Origin: an uncultured Clostridium sp.
GTDB taxonomy: Bacteria > Bacillota > Clostridia > Clostridiales > Clostridiaceae
Assembly: GCA_934746015.1 (NCBI GenBank)
Contig: CAKVEW010000035.1
Span: forward strand, 1-32,867
Direction: 5' to 3'
Length of the DNA stretch: 32,867 bases
The notes beneath the pieces were generated by a model. It made no database searches. It worked only from the letters and a program-made list of their open reading frames with translations, and was not told where the DNA came from. Of the stretch, positions 1 to 8,394 are shown piece after piece. Numbering within the stretch: the first letter of the stretch is position 1; the number at the start of each line of letters is the position of its first letter. The position numbers and the translations under genes are program-made.

Positions 1-7
1 AAATTAA

Positions 8-45
8 CAAAAAGGATATTTTCATTTTTGAAAATATCCTTTTTG
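8..45 (-). terminator. Intrinsic terminator of the small left-edge transcription unit
   Basis: A perfect 15-bp inverted repeat (8-22 with 31-45, 8-nt loop) has runs of A at one side and T at the other, so it can terminate transcription in either direction. On the minus strand it closes the short unit that starts at the promoter near 246-274. Confidence 0.75.
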
Positions 46-56
46 TCTACAGTCTG

Positions 57-82
57 AGCCATGAGTATAATAACTCATGGCT
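57..82. repeat. Perfect 10-bp inverted repeat
   Basis: AGCCATGAGT (57-66) and ACTCATGGCT (73-82) are exact complements around a 6-nt loop. It lies in the 3' part of the small minus-strand transcript, between the short ORF and the terminator, and would form a stable RNA hairpin. Its function is unknown. Confidence 0.7.
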
Positions 83-115
83 GTGTTCAACATAATTTAA
101 ATTTCATCTAAAAAA

Positions 116-202
116 TTACAAACTATCTCCACTGGTAGAGCTATTAATAAAACATAATCTATATTCAATTTGATTATTGACTTTTAATAAATAATTTAAC
201 AT
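116..202 (-). CDS. Possible 28-residue peptide, unknown function
   Basis: This short ORF starts ATG at 202-200 and ends TAA at 118-116. It has a full Shine-Dalgarno (AAGGAGGT, 209-216) six bases before the start, better than most genes here, and it lies inside a complete transcription unit with promoter at 246-274 and terminator at 8-45. The peptide starts MLNYLLK, is mostly polar and has no clear membrane segment, so it does not look like a classical type I toxin. I recognise no family. It could be a real small protein, a leader peptide, or a translated segment of a regulatory RNA. Confidence 0.45.
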   Translation of the reverse strand: MLNYLLKVNNQIEYRLCFINSSTSGDSL

Positions 203-245
203 ACCTCTACCTCCTTAATTTGAATTTATAATTTATTACTTTATT

Positions 246-274
246 ATTATATAATTATATCCACTTTTTGTAAA
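246..274 (-). promoter_or_regulatory. Sigma-A promoter for the small left-edge unit
   Basis: On the minus strand TTTACA (-35, 269-274) and TATAAT (-10, 246-251) are separated by exactly 17 bases. Transcription would start near 239, about 23 bases before the Shine-Dalgarno of the 28-codon ORF. It lies downstream of the popT stop, so the short unit can be transcribed on its own. Confidence 0.65.
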
Positions 275-366
275 CATTATTATTATAATTTTTAAAATTT
301 TACGTAAATTTCATTTATACTTTAATTAAAATAATAGATATGAGATTAATATTACTAATCTTTACT

Positions 367-1164
367 CTATTCATTTCTACTTATATAATATGTAAAGATA
401 AACCCTATAATTCCAAGTATTATTCCAAAGATACTATTCAATCCATCTATTCCTGGAAAAACTGAGAAAACTGAACCTAAAATAAAACCAAAAATTAATA
501 TATAGGTTTGTTCTGGGAATTTCTTCAGTAAGCTTTCTATTATGCGAGCCGTAAGTAATGTTCCAATAATTCCACCTAAAGCTATTGGGATTAAGACTTG
601 AATATTTAACTGTACAACAGCAGTTATGGCTGTATTATAGAGTCCTAAAATATACAGCATAAATGATCCACTTATTCCTGGTAAAATAAGTGCTACAGCT
701 ACTACTACCCCACCAATAAAAAGCCAAATAAAATTAACGATACTTAATGAAGTAATTATTGCAGATGCATCATTATTAGGATTACCCATCATAAGTACTA
801 TTCCTATACCTAAAACTAAGTATAATAAACTTCTTTTATTAAATCCCTTAACTGTTGCTTTTCTAAACATCAGTGGTGCTCCACCTAATATTACACCAAT
901 AAATAAATAACCTACAACAATAGGATATTTATCAAATAAAGTTTTTACTATATTACTAAATAAAAAAATCCCAACAACTGCTCCAATTCCAACTTGTAAC
1001 AGTATCTTATATTGATTTTTAAAATCCTTAAAAATATTATTAACTGCATGAAGCAGCTTATCATATATTCCTAAAATCATTGCAATAGTTCCACCACTAA
1101 CTCCAGGTACTATTTGTGAAATACTAATTGCTACTCCCTTAATAAAATTCTTAATAAAATCCAT
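367..1164 (-). CDS. popT: DUF368 / PopT-family undecaprenyl-phosphate translocase
   Basis: A polytopic membrane protein of 265 aa, the usual length for DUF368 (PF04018). The family was recently shown to flip undecaprenyl phosphate back across the membrane so the carrier is reused for peptidoglycan and other envelope polymers. Two related glycine-rich motifs, PGVSGGT near residue 20 and PGISGS near 160, each start a similar hydrophobic stretch, giving the internal pseudo-repeat typical of the family. Most of the rest is hydrophobic helix. The ATG is preceded by AGAGGTG at good spacing, and a promoter is visible at 1199-1227. The gene is divergent from the ABC exporter pair. Family assignment is firm; the specific substrate is from family knowledge. 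Confidence 0.85.
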   Translation of the reverse strand: MDFIKNFIKGVAISISQIVPGVSGGTIAMILGIYDKLLHAVNNIFKDFKNQYKILLQVGIGAVVGIFLFSNIVKTLFDKYPIVVGYLFIGVILGGAPLMFRKATVKGFNKRSLLYLVLGIGIVLMMGNPNNDASAIITSLSIVNFIWLFIGGVVVAVALILPGISGSFMLYILGLYNTAITAVVQLNIQVLIPIALGGIIGTLLTARIIESLLKKFPEQTYILIFGFILGSVFSVFPGIDGLNSIFGIILGIIGFIFTYYISRNE

Positions 1165-1198
1165 TAATACACCTCTATTGTAAACATTTTATTTTTAA

Positions 1199-1227
1199 AT
1201 ATTAACATGATATGTTTTTTTAATCAA
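1199..1227 (-). promoter_or_regulatory. Likely sigma-A promoter for popT
   Basis: On the minus strand TTGATT (1222-1227) and TAATAT (1199-1204) are spaced by 17 bases, about 35 bases before the ATG at 1164. Confidence 0.5.
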
Positions 1228-1316
1228 AGCTTTAGGTAATATTTAAGATATTCTTTAATTATTTAAATATAATGATATAATAAATATTATTAAAAATTTA
1301 AAAAGGACTGATATTA

Positions 1317-3038
1317 TTGTTAAAACTTATCTACTTTATGAAAGACTATAAGAAAGAAGCTATTCTTGGTCCAATATTTAAACTAATTGAAGCTATTCTA
1401 GAACTTTTTATTCCAATAGTAATGGCTAAAATTATAGATATTGGTGTTGCTAATAAAGATGTTAATTATGTCTATAAAATGGGAGGTCTTTTAATTCTTT
1501 TAGGAGCAGTTGGACTAGGATTTGCTCTAGTTTGTCAATACTATGCCTCCATTGCTTCTCAAGGTGCAGGTACTTCTATAAGAAGTAAGCTATATAAACA
1601 TATTAATAAACTTTCTCATTCTGAAATAGATAAAATTGGAACTCCAACTCTTATAACTAGATTAATCAACGATATAAATCAAATTCAAACAGGCATAGCT
1701 ATGTTAATAAGGCTTGGTACAAGAAGTCCCTTCATAATTATAGGTTCCACTATTATGGCAATTACTATAGATTTAAAGCTTTCTATAATATTTTTATTAA
1801 CTACACCATTGATTGCCTTAGTAATTTATCTAGTAATGAGTAAATCTCTTCCTCTATATAAAGTAATTCAAGGAAAACTAGATAACTTATCTTTGATTAC
1901 AAGGGAAAATCTTGAAGGTGCAAGAGTTATTAAAGCATTTTCTAAAGAAAATAACGAAAAGGAAAGATTTAAAGCTGCTACTATGGAGCTTACTAATACA
2001 TCTATTAATGTAGGTAAAATTTCAGCTTTACTTAATCCAATTACATATATGATTATGAACTTAGCTATTATTGCTATTTTATGGTTTGGTGGTATAAGAG
2101 TTAATATAGGTTCATTAACTCAAGGTGAAGTAATTGCTTTTATAAATTATATAACTCAAATTTTACTTTCTTTAATTGTATTTTCTCAACTTATTGTTAT
2201 TTTAACTAAAGGTGCTACTTCAGCAAATAGAGTTTTAGAAGTATTAAATATTGAACCATCAATTACTGATAGTGATGTTAAAAATATTATTAAAGATAAC
2301 AAAAGTAATTCATTAATTGAGTTTAAAAATGTTTCATTTTCTTATAAGGATTCTAATGAATATTCTTTAAAAGATATTAACTTAATCATTAATAGAAATG
2401 AAACTATAGGTATAATTGGCGGAACTGGTGCTGGTAAATCAACTTTAGTAAATTTAATTCCTAGATTTTATGATACAACTAATGGAGAAATTTTTGTTAA
2501 TGGAATTAATACTAAAGATTACAAATTGAAAGACTTGAGAAAATTAATTGGAATAGTGCCTCAAAAAGCTGTTTTGTTTAAAGGTAGTATTTTAGATAAC
2601 TTAAAATGGGGAAAAGAGGATGCTAATATAAATGATGTTAATGAGGCCCTAGAAATATCTCAAGCAAAATCCTTTGTAGATTCTTTACCAGAAAAATATA
2701 ATGCTACTGTTCTTCAAGGTGGTAAAAACTTTTCTGGTGGTCAAAAACAAAGACTTACCATTGCAAGGGCATTAATTTCTAAACCTGAAATCTTAATCTT
2801 AGATGATAGTTCAAGTGCTTTAGACTTTGCAACAGATGCTGCACTTAGAAAGTCTTTAAAAGAAAAAACTAAAGATATGACTGTTCTTATTGTTTCTCAA
2901 AGAGTCAGTAGTATAAGAAATGCTGATAAAATAGTAGTTTTAGATAATGGTGAAATTGCAGGAATAGGAACTCATGATTATCTTCTTAAAAATTGCGAAG
3001 TATATAATGAAATATATTCTTCACAATTAAATAATTAG
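1317..3038 (+). CDS. ABC exporter half-transporter, degenerate-site subunit
   Basis: This 573-aa protein has six N-terminal membrane helices (ABC exporter type I) followed by a nucleotide-binding domain. Walker A GGTGAGKST is at 368-376, signature FSGGQ at 472-476, and Walker B ends LDD with Asp497 where the catalytic Glu normally sits. The switch His is replaced by Gln528 (VSQRVSS). These changes mark the subunit carrying the non-hydrolysing ATP site of heterodimeric exporters of the BmrCD/TM287-288 type. Translation likely starts at TTG 1317, preceded by AAGGA; an in-frame ATG lies eight codons in. The second half-transporter follows after 11 bp, so they form one operon and one complex. The substrate (drug, peptide or lipid) cannot be read from sequence. 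Confidence 0.9.
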   Translation: MLKLIYFMKDYKKEAILGPIFKLIEAILELFIPIVMAKIIDIGVANKDVNYVYKMGGLLILLGAVGLGFALVCQYYASIASQGAGTSIRSKLYKHINKLSHSEIDKIGTPTLITRLINDINQIQTGIAMLIRLGTRSPFIIIGSTIMAITIDLKLSIIFLLTTPLIALVIYLVMSKSLPLYKVIQGKLDNLSLITRENLEGARVIKAFSKENNEKERFKAATMELTNTSINVGKISALLNPITYMIMNLAIIAILWFGGIRVNIGSLTQGEVIAFINYITQILLSLIVFSQLIVILTKGATSANRVLEVLNIEPSITDSDVKNIIKDNKSNSLIEFKNVSFSYKDSNEYSLKDINLIINRNETIGIIGGTGAGKSTLVNLIPRFYDTTNGEIFVNGINTKDYKLKDLRKLIGIVPQKAVLFKGSILDNLKWGKEDANINDVNEALEISQAKSFVDSLPEKYNATVLQGGKNFSGGQKQRLTIARALISKPEILILDDSSSALDFATDAALRKSLKEKTKDMTVLIVSQRVSSIRNADKIVVLDNGEIAGIGTHDYLLKNCEVYNEIYSSQLNN

Positions 3039-3049
3039 GAGGTGAGCTT

Positions 3050-4783
3050 TTGAATACTACTATAATAAAAAGAATTTTAAAATACACAAAGCCTTATAAT
3101 AAATATATAATTATAGCTTTTATTAGTGCAGTAATTAACATTAGCTTAACTTTATTAGCACCTATTTTAATTGGTAAGGGTGTGGACCTTATTGTAAGTA
3201 AGGGTAATGTTAATTTTGATAATCTTATTAATATATTAATTTTATTTTTGTTAACTATATTATTCTCTTCATTATTTCAGCTTATAATGACTAGATGTAC
3301 AAATATAGTAAGCTATAAAACTATTAAAGATTTAAGAATTGATGTTTTCAATAAATTAAATGAATTACCACTTAAATATATAGATGGTCATTCCCATGGT
3401 TCTATTATAAATGGTGTAATTAACGATATTGAAATAGTATCTGATGGATTACTTCAAGGCTTTACTCAACTATTTACAGGCATAATAACAATACTAGGAA
3501 CTTTACTATTTATGTTATCAATTAATGTAAAAATTGCTTTAATAGTAGTTATAATTACTCCTATATCTTTATTCACTGCTTCTACTATAGCTAAATATTG
3601 TCATTCTATGTTTAGAAATCAATCTCAAGTTCGTGGCGAACTATCAGGTTTTGTAGAAGAAATCATTGGAAACCAAAAAGTTGTAAAGGCCTTCTGCCAT
3701 GAAGAGAAAGCTGAAGAAGAATTTGAAGAAATTAATAAAAAGTTATATGCATATGGTCAAAAAGCTCAATTTTATTCAGCTCTTACAAATCCAGTAACTA
3801 GATTTGTAAATGGTATTGTTTATGCAGCTGTTGGAATTATAGGTGCTTTAAGTGCTATAAATGGCAATTTATCAATAGGTAATCTTTCTGCTTTTTTAAG
3901 CTATGCAAATCAATATACTAAGCCTTTTAATGAAATCTCAGGTGTAATCACTGAATTACAAGCTGCCTTTGCATCTGCTAGTAGAGTATTCAATATATTA
4001 GATGAAGTACCTGAGCTATCTGATAAGGATGGTGCTATTAACCTAGAAACTTGTAATGGAAATGTAGATATAAATAATCTTTATTTTTCATATAGCAAAG
4101 ATAAACCTTTAATTGAAGATTTTAATTTAAATGTAAAACCTGGTGATAGAATTGCAATAGTTGGTCCTACTGGTTGTGGAAAAACTACTTTAATTAATTT
4201 ACTTATGAGATTTTACAATATTAATTCTGGAGAAATAAAAATAGATAATATTAACATTGAGGATATTACTAGAACTAGTACTAGAGGTCTTTATGGAATG
4301 GTTCTACAGGATACATGGCTATTTTCAGGATCAGTTAGAGATAATATTGCCTATGGTAAGGAAGATGCTACTTTAGAAGAAGTTATAGAGGCTGCTAAAT
4401 CTGCCCATGCTCATAAATTTATTATGAAACTTCCTAAGGGTTATGATACTATACTTTCAGAAGATAGTTCCCTATCTCAAGGAGAAAAGCAACTTTTATG
4501 TATAGCTAGAGTTATGCTTTCAAAACCACCTATGCTTATTTTAGATGAAGCTACTAGTAGTATAGACACCAGAACTGAAATTTATATTCAAAGAGCTTTT
4601 AATAAATTAATGGAAGGAAGAACTTCCTTTATAGTGGCTCATAGACTTTCAACTATACGAGAAGCTGATTTAATCTTAGTTATGAATGATGGAAAAATCA
4701 TAGAACAAGGTAATCATAATGAATTATTAAATAAAAATGGTTTCTATGCAAATCTTTATAATAGCCAATTTGCAACAACATAA
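3050..4783 (+). CDS. ABC exporter half-transporter, catalytic-site subunit
   Basis: This 577-aa partner of the preceding gene has six membrane helices then an NBD. Walker A GPTGCGKTT is at 372-380, Walker B LDE has catalytic Glu500, and the switch region has His531 (VAHRLST), so this NBD carries the working catalytic residues. Its signature is LSQGE (475-479) rather than LSGGQ. In the heterodimer that altered signature faces the degenerate Walker motifs of the first subunit, as expected for an asymmetric exporter. The TTG start at 3050 has an excellent AGGAGGTG at 3037-3044 that overlaps the upstream stop codon, consistent with translational coupling. No classical T-tailed terminator follows; the downstream region holds inverted repeats. 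Confidence 0.9.
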   Translation: MNTTIIKRILKYTKPYNKYIIIAFISAVINISLTLLAPILIGKGVDLIVSKGNVNFDNLINILILFLLTILFSSLFQLIMTRCTNIVSYKTIKDLRIDVFNKLNELPLKYIDGHSHGSIINGVINDIEIVSDGLLQGFTQLFTGIITILGTLLFMLSINVKIALIVVIITPISLFTASTIAKYCHSMFRNQSQVRGELSGFVEEIIGNQKVVKAFCHEEKAEEEFEEINKKLYAYGQKAQFYSALTNPVTRFVNGIVYAAVGIIGALSAINGNLSIGNLSAFLSYANQYTKPFNEISGVITELQAAFASASRVFNILDEVPELSDKDGAINLETCNGNVDINNLYFSYSKDKPLIEDFNLNVKPGDRIAIVGPTGCGKTTLINLLMRFYNINSGEIKIDNINIEDITRTSTRGLYGMVLQDTWLFSGSVRDNIAYGKEDATLEEVIEAAKSAHAHKFIMKLPKGYDTILSEDSSLSQGEKQLLCIARVMLSKPPMLILDEATSSIDTRTEIYIQRAFNKLMEGRTSFIVAHRLSTIREADLILVMNDGKIIEQGNHNELLNKNGFYANLYNSQFATT

Positions 4784-4836
4784 AAAAATGCTATCGCACA
4801 ATGTAAAATTAATAATGAAAAATGTAAAATTAAAGA

Positions 4837-4858
4837 AGAAACTCTTAAAAGAGTTTCT
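4837..4858. repeat. Inverted repeat downstream of the ABC operon
   Basis: AGAAACTC and GAGTTTCT pair around a 6-nt loop. There is no T-run on either side, so it is a weak terminator at best. The same stem sequence recurs, extended to 10 bp, at 11160-11183 behind the MATE gene. Confidence 0.55.
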
Positions 4859-4898
4859 AAAAAATATATTATATCAATAATTCTACATTTTTAATTTG

Positions 4899-4973
4899 GA
4901 GCTGCTTTGAAGTGTGCCTCAAATATTAGATATTCTGTCTAATATTTGGGGTTAAAATCACTTAGTCAGCTCC
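4899..4973. repeat. Nested inverted repeat 3' of the glycosylase gene
   Basis: An outer 7-bp arm (GGAGCTG 4899-4905 with CAGCTCC 4967-4973) encloses an inner perfect 11-bp stem, CAAATATTAGA with TCTAATATTTG, at about 4920-4948. It sits directly after the stop of the minus-strand gene at 4979 but lacks a T-run. It may be an mRNA 3' structure or a remnant of a small mobile element. Confidence 0.55.
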
Positions 4974-4978
4974 TTTAA

Positions 4979-6193
4979 TTATATTTCCTTTTCTATCTTA
5001 ATTAATGAATCTTTAGATACTCCATCTGCTTTTAAATATTTACAGAATTTATCTAATGCTTCTTTTACAGAATCTACACAATCATTAGTAATTTTAAAAT
5101 TCTCTTCCCACCACCAATTTTTTATTATTAATGGTCCCTTTACCCTATGTATTTCAGGTTCGAACCTTGCTACAATTTTATCTCCATATAAAACTGGTAA
5201 AACATAATATCCATATTTTCTTTTATCTATAGGCTTATATACTTCCCTGCTATAATCAAAGTCAAAAATTTCTCTAGTTAACTTTCTATCCCATATAATA
5301 TTATCTAGTGGTGCTAGGAATCTTACATTGCTTTCATTAACAGAAGTGGATTCATTTAAAATTGAAATATCTTCTTTTCTTAAGTAAAAGTTTTCTTTTA
5401 AATTTTCAATTTTTATAAGTACTAATTCCTCTTCTTCTACTAATTCATTTAATATTCTTTTTCTTAAATTTGTATTGTAAAGAAAGTTTCCTAGCCATCC
5501 TTCTCCACGTCTATCCCAATATGCACCTATACTGCCTATTCTTCTTTTAAAATACCATTTATAAAACTCATCATCATTTTTAAAAGGATCTTCCTTAAAT
5601 ACTATTTCTTCAGGTAACAACTCTTCGATTAAATCATATTTCTTTTGAGTATTTTTCTTTTCTGCTACTCCAAGGACTCCTATATTCCACATATAATCCA
5701 TTGTAGCACTTGAAAGTTTTCCATGCCCCCACATGCCTTTATCTACAGAGCCTAAATCAATTTTTGATGGAATAGTAGCACCATTTTTTTCAATATAATC
5801 CTTTATTGTATCTACATAGTTTATTGCATCAAATGAATTTCTATTCTTTAATACACTTTCTACTTCTTTTTTTCTTTCTGAGCGTACTCTCTTAAAATAT
5901 GGCCAGTCATTTACAGAATAAATAGACATCATTTTATCCCATCCATCTATTAATTCTCTTTTCTTATAAAGTAAATCCTCTAGCATAACAGAATCATAAT
6001 CTTCTATTCTTGATTGAATAACTAAATCTGCATTTCTCCCTACAACATTTAGTGGATCATATTGAATACATCCAACTCGCTCTATAAATTTCTTAATTCC
6101 CTCTTCCCCAATAAAGGTATTGTTAGTATATAGTCCTTGATATAAAACCAAAAATTTTCTTAATTCAGCTTTTGACATAATAAATATTTGCAT
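4979..6193 (-). CDS. YcaQ/AlkX-like winged-helix DNA glycosylase (HTH_42 family)
   Basis: This 404-aa protein of the HTH_42 (formerly DUF1006) superfamily matches E. coli YcaQ/AlkX in length. Those enzymes use tandem winged helices to excise bulky alkylated bases and unhook interstrand crosslinks; the Streptomyces AlkZ relatives protect antibiotic producers. Catalysis depends on a Q-hydrophobic-Q/D motif. Here Gln44-Tyr45-Asp46 (in GCIQYDPLNV) fits the QxD form of the AlkX branch. The C-terminal part holds the conserved ARFEPEIHR segment and a Trp triplet (NWWWEE). The ATG at 6193 has AGAGG seven bases upstream; a second ATG five codons in is possible. The gene stands alone. The family is secure; the lesion specificity is inferred. 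Confidence 0.8.
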   Translation of the reverse strand: MQIFIMSKAELRKFLVLYQGLYTNNTFIGEEGIKKFIERVGCIQYDPLNVVGRNADLVIQSRIEDYDSVMLEDLLYKKRELIDGWDKMMSIYSVNDWPYFKRVRSERKKEVESVLKNRNSFDAINYVDTIKDYIEKNGATIPSKIDLGSVDKGMWGHGKLSSATMDYMWNIGVLGVAEKKNTQKKYDLIEELLPEEIVFKEDPFKNDDEFYKWYFKRRIGSIGAYWDRRGEGWLGNFLYNTNLRKRILNELVEEEELVLIKIENLKENFYLRKEDISILNESTSVNESNVRFLAPLDNIIWDRKLTREIFDFDYSREVYKPIDKRKYGYYVLPVLYGDKIVARFEPEIHRVKGPLIIKNWWWEENFKITNDCVDSVKEALDKFCKYLKADGVSKDSLIKIEKEI

Positions 6194-6283
6194 ATTCCTA
6201 CCTCTTAGTATTCTTAATATATAACTTATGTAGCTATATATAGTTTAACATATTTTTACAAAGCGATAGTGTTTTAATATTAA

Positions 6284-6325
6284 AAACCTATGCATTTTAG
6301 TAACTTTTTAATTTAGCATAGGTTT
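6284..6325 (-). terminator. Terminator of the lipoprotein/two-component operon
   Basis: A perfect 10-bp stem (AAACCTATGC 6284-6293 with GCATAGGTTT 6316-6325) lies immediately after the kinase stop codon and is followed on the minus strand by further T residues. The loop is long (22 nt). Confidence 0.6.
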
Positions 6326-6329
6326 AGTA

Positions 6330-7706
6330 TCATATATTTAATTTTAATGTAAAGATAATATCATTACTTATTATTTCATAAGTCAAGTTCCATCCATTTT
6401 CTTTTGCTAGTTCACTACATAAATATAATCCAAGGCCTGAACTACTAATTTCTTTAGATATATCCTTGTAATGATTAAATTTTATAAATGGTTCTAAAAG
6501 CCTGTCCTTTATATCCATGGGAATTTCTAAAGATTTATTTTTTATCTTTAGTAAGATATTCTCATTTTCTTTATATAATTTTATTGAAATATCATTAGAT
6601 ATTGAATACTTTATACTATTATCTAAAATATTTAATATAATTTGTTCAAAGTCTTCTAAAACTCCAAAGAAGGATATTTCCTCTAATTCCTCTTTTATAT
6701 ATAAATTCTTATCTATTAACCTTACTTCTAAGTCTTCTATTATTTCTTTTATTATATTAGTTAATGAAAATTCAGTCTTATTCTTACTCTTATATATACT
6801 TCCCCTTGAACTTTCTAAGATTTTCTCCACTAGTTTTTTCATCTTCTCAGATTCTAGTGCTATTCTTGTACTTGCTCTTTTTAAAAATTCTTCATCTATT
6901 TCTTTTATATCCTTATCTCTTATTATTTGAGAATATAATGAAATAGCTGTAATTGGAGTTTTTAATTCATGAGTAGCATTATTAAAAAACTCTCTCATAG
7001 CCTTATCTTGATTCATCAATTGATTTTTCATTAAATTATAGGTTTTAGCTAAATCAGAAATCTCATCTTCTGAATTAATTTCTATATCTTCAATATTCTT
7101 ACCTAATTTAAAAGCCTTCATAGAATTTTTCAAATCATTTAATGGTTTTATAGACTTATTAATTATTAAAGTTATTGCTATAACTATTGCTATTATTACA
7201 AAACCTTGTCCTAAAACAATAATTAATATGGTTTTTATCATTTCATTATATTTATAAGAAAAATCTTTTTGTAATATTAAATTCCCTATAAAACTATCCT
7301 TAACATAAAGAGGATAGTTATATGTTATAAAATAGCTACCATCTAATAATTTAAATTTAATTATGGATTTAATATTATTACTTTCTAAAATTGTATTTTC
7401 AATTTCCTCAATGCTTATTGTTTTACCTACAGATTGATTTATCCTTCCATTTATATCAGAAATACTTACATAACCTTGAAAAATTTCATTTATTGGAGAT
7501 AAACTTTTCCAAATGGGTTCTTCCATTACTTCATTTTGATTTATTATATTTAGTGCAGTTACTTTCACTTTATTCATTTCCTCTATAATATTATCTTTAA
7601 AGGAACTGTTTAAATAAATTGAAATAAAGATAGTAAATATTATATTAATAGATATAACTGAAACTATAGTACCTATTAATAGCTTTCCTCTTAAGGTCCT
7701 AGTCAA
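6330..7706 (-). CDS. Membrane sensor histidine kinase
   Basis: A 458-aa class I sensor kinase. Membrane helices near residues 11-31 and 157-185 flank an extracytoplasmic sensing region of about 125 residues with no recognisable ligand fold. A HAMP segment follows, then a HisKA domain with the phosphorylated His246 (NATHELKTP), then a HATPase domain with N box (ILNILDNSIKYS) and G box (SSGLGLYL). It starts at TTG 7706, preceded by GAGGTG, only 4 bp after the regulator stop, so the two are translationally linked. It should phosphorylate the regulator encoded just upstream. The signal is unknown; co-transcription with a lipoprotein suggests an envelope-related cue (inference). Confidence 0.9.
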   Translation of the reverse strand: MTRTLRGKLLIGTIVSVISINIIFTIFISIYLNSSFKDNIIEEMNKVKVTALNIINQNEVMEEPIWKSLSPINEIFQGYVSISDINGRINQSVGKTISIEEIENTILESNNIKSIIKFKLLDGSYFITYNYPLYVKDSFIGNLILQKDFSYKYNEMIKTILIIVLGQGFVIIAIVIAITLIINKSIKPLNDLKNSMKAFKLGKNIEDIEINSEDEISDLAKTYNLMKNQLMNQDKAMREFFNNATHELKTPITAISLYSQIIRDKDIKEIDEEFLKRASTRIALESEKMKKLVEKILESSRGSIYKSKNKTEFSLTNIIKEIIEDLEVRLIDKNLYIKEELEEISFFGVLEDFEQIILNILDNSIKYSISNDISIKLYKENENILLKIKNKSLEIPMDIKDRLLEPFIKFNHYKDISKEISSSGLGLYLCSELAKENGWNLTYEIISNDIIFTLKLNI

Positions 7707-7710
7707 TTTA

Positions 7711-8385
7711 TCACCTCATTATATATCCTATTCCAAAGACTGTTTCTATTATAGAGCTATCCTTATCTTCATTTAATTTTTCTCTTAGCCTTCTTATATG
7801 AACATCTACAGTTCTAGTGTCTCCTTCATAGTCATATCCCCATATCTTTTCTAATAAATCATTTCTTGAAAAAACTATCCCCCTATTTTCATATAGAAAA
7901 TTTAGTAAATCAAATTCCTTTCTTCTTAAAACTATTTCATTTCCATCTTTTATTACTCTTCTATCATTGGGATACACTTTAATAATTTCATTGTCTTCGC
8001 TTATATTCTCTTTATCTAACCCCTTAGCTTCTCTTCTAAAAATAACTTTTATTCTAACTAATACTTCTTTAATTTCAAAGGGCTTTACTATATAATCATC
8101 TGCACCAAGTTCTAAACCTAATATTTTATCTAAGGTCTCTCCTCTAGCTGTTAACATAATAACATAAGCTTTTTTAGATATTTCTTTGCAAATATCAAAG
8201 CCATCAATATCTGGAAGCATTAAATCTAAAAGCACTAAGTCAGGCTTAAATTCGTTAAATCTTTCTAGTGCATCCTTTCCATTAAATACACTTCTTACAT
8301 CATAACCCTCTTTTCTAAGGGAAAAGGTTATTGCGTCATTTATTGAGTATTCATCTTCAACAACTAGTATTTTTCTCTTATCCAT
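7711..8385 (-). CDS. OmpR/PhoB-type response regulator
   Basis: A 224-aa regulator. The receiver domain has the acidic pair Glu10-Asp11, phospho-acceptor Asp54 (LVLLDLMLPD) and Lys101 (IVKPFE). The C-terminal winged helix carries the recognition region ending in GDTRTVDVHIRRLREKL, typical of OmpR-family DNA-binding domains. It is the middle gene of a three-gene operon: 9 bp after the lipoprotein gene and 4 bp before the kinase gene. Targets cannot be stated; the operon itself and the divergent MATE gene are the nearest candidates. Confidence 0.92.
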   Translation of the reverse strand: MDKRKILVVEDEYSINDAITFSLRKEGYDVRSVFNGKDALERFNEFKPDLVLLDLMLPDIDGFDICKEISKKAYVIMLTARGETLDKILGLELGADDYIVKPFEIKEVLVRIKVIFRREAKGLDKENISEDNEIIKVYPNDRRVIKDGNEIVLRRKEFDLLNFLYENRGIVFSRNDLLEKIWGYDYEGDTRTVDVHIRRLREKLNEDKDSSIIETVFGIGYIMR

Positions 8386-8394
8386 AGTACCTCC

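Noticed and set aside
6517..6946. Plus-strand ORFs opposite the histidine kinase
   Set aside because: They are antisense to a clear kinase domain, lack ribosome sites and have low-complexity Ser/Phe/Leu content typical of complementary-strand shadows.
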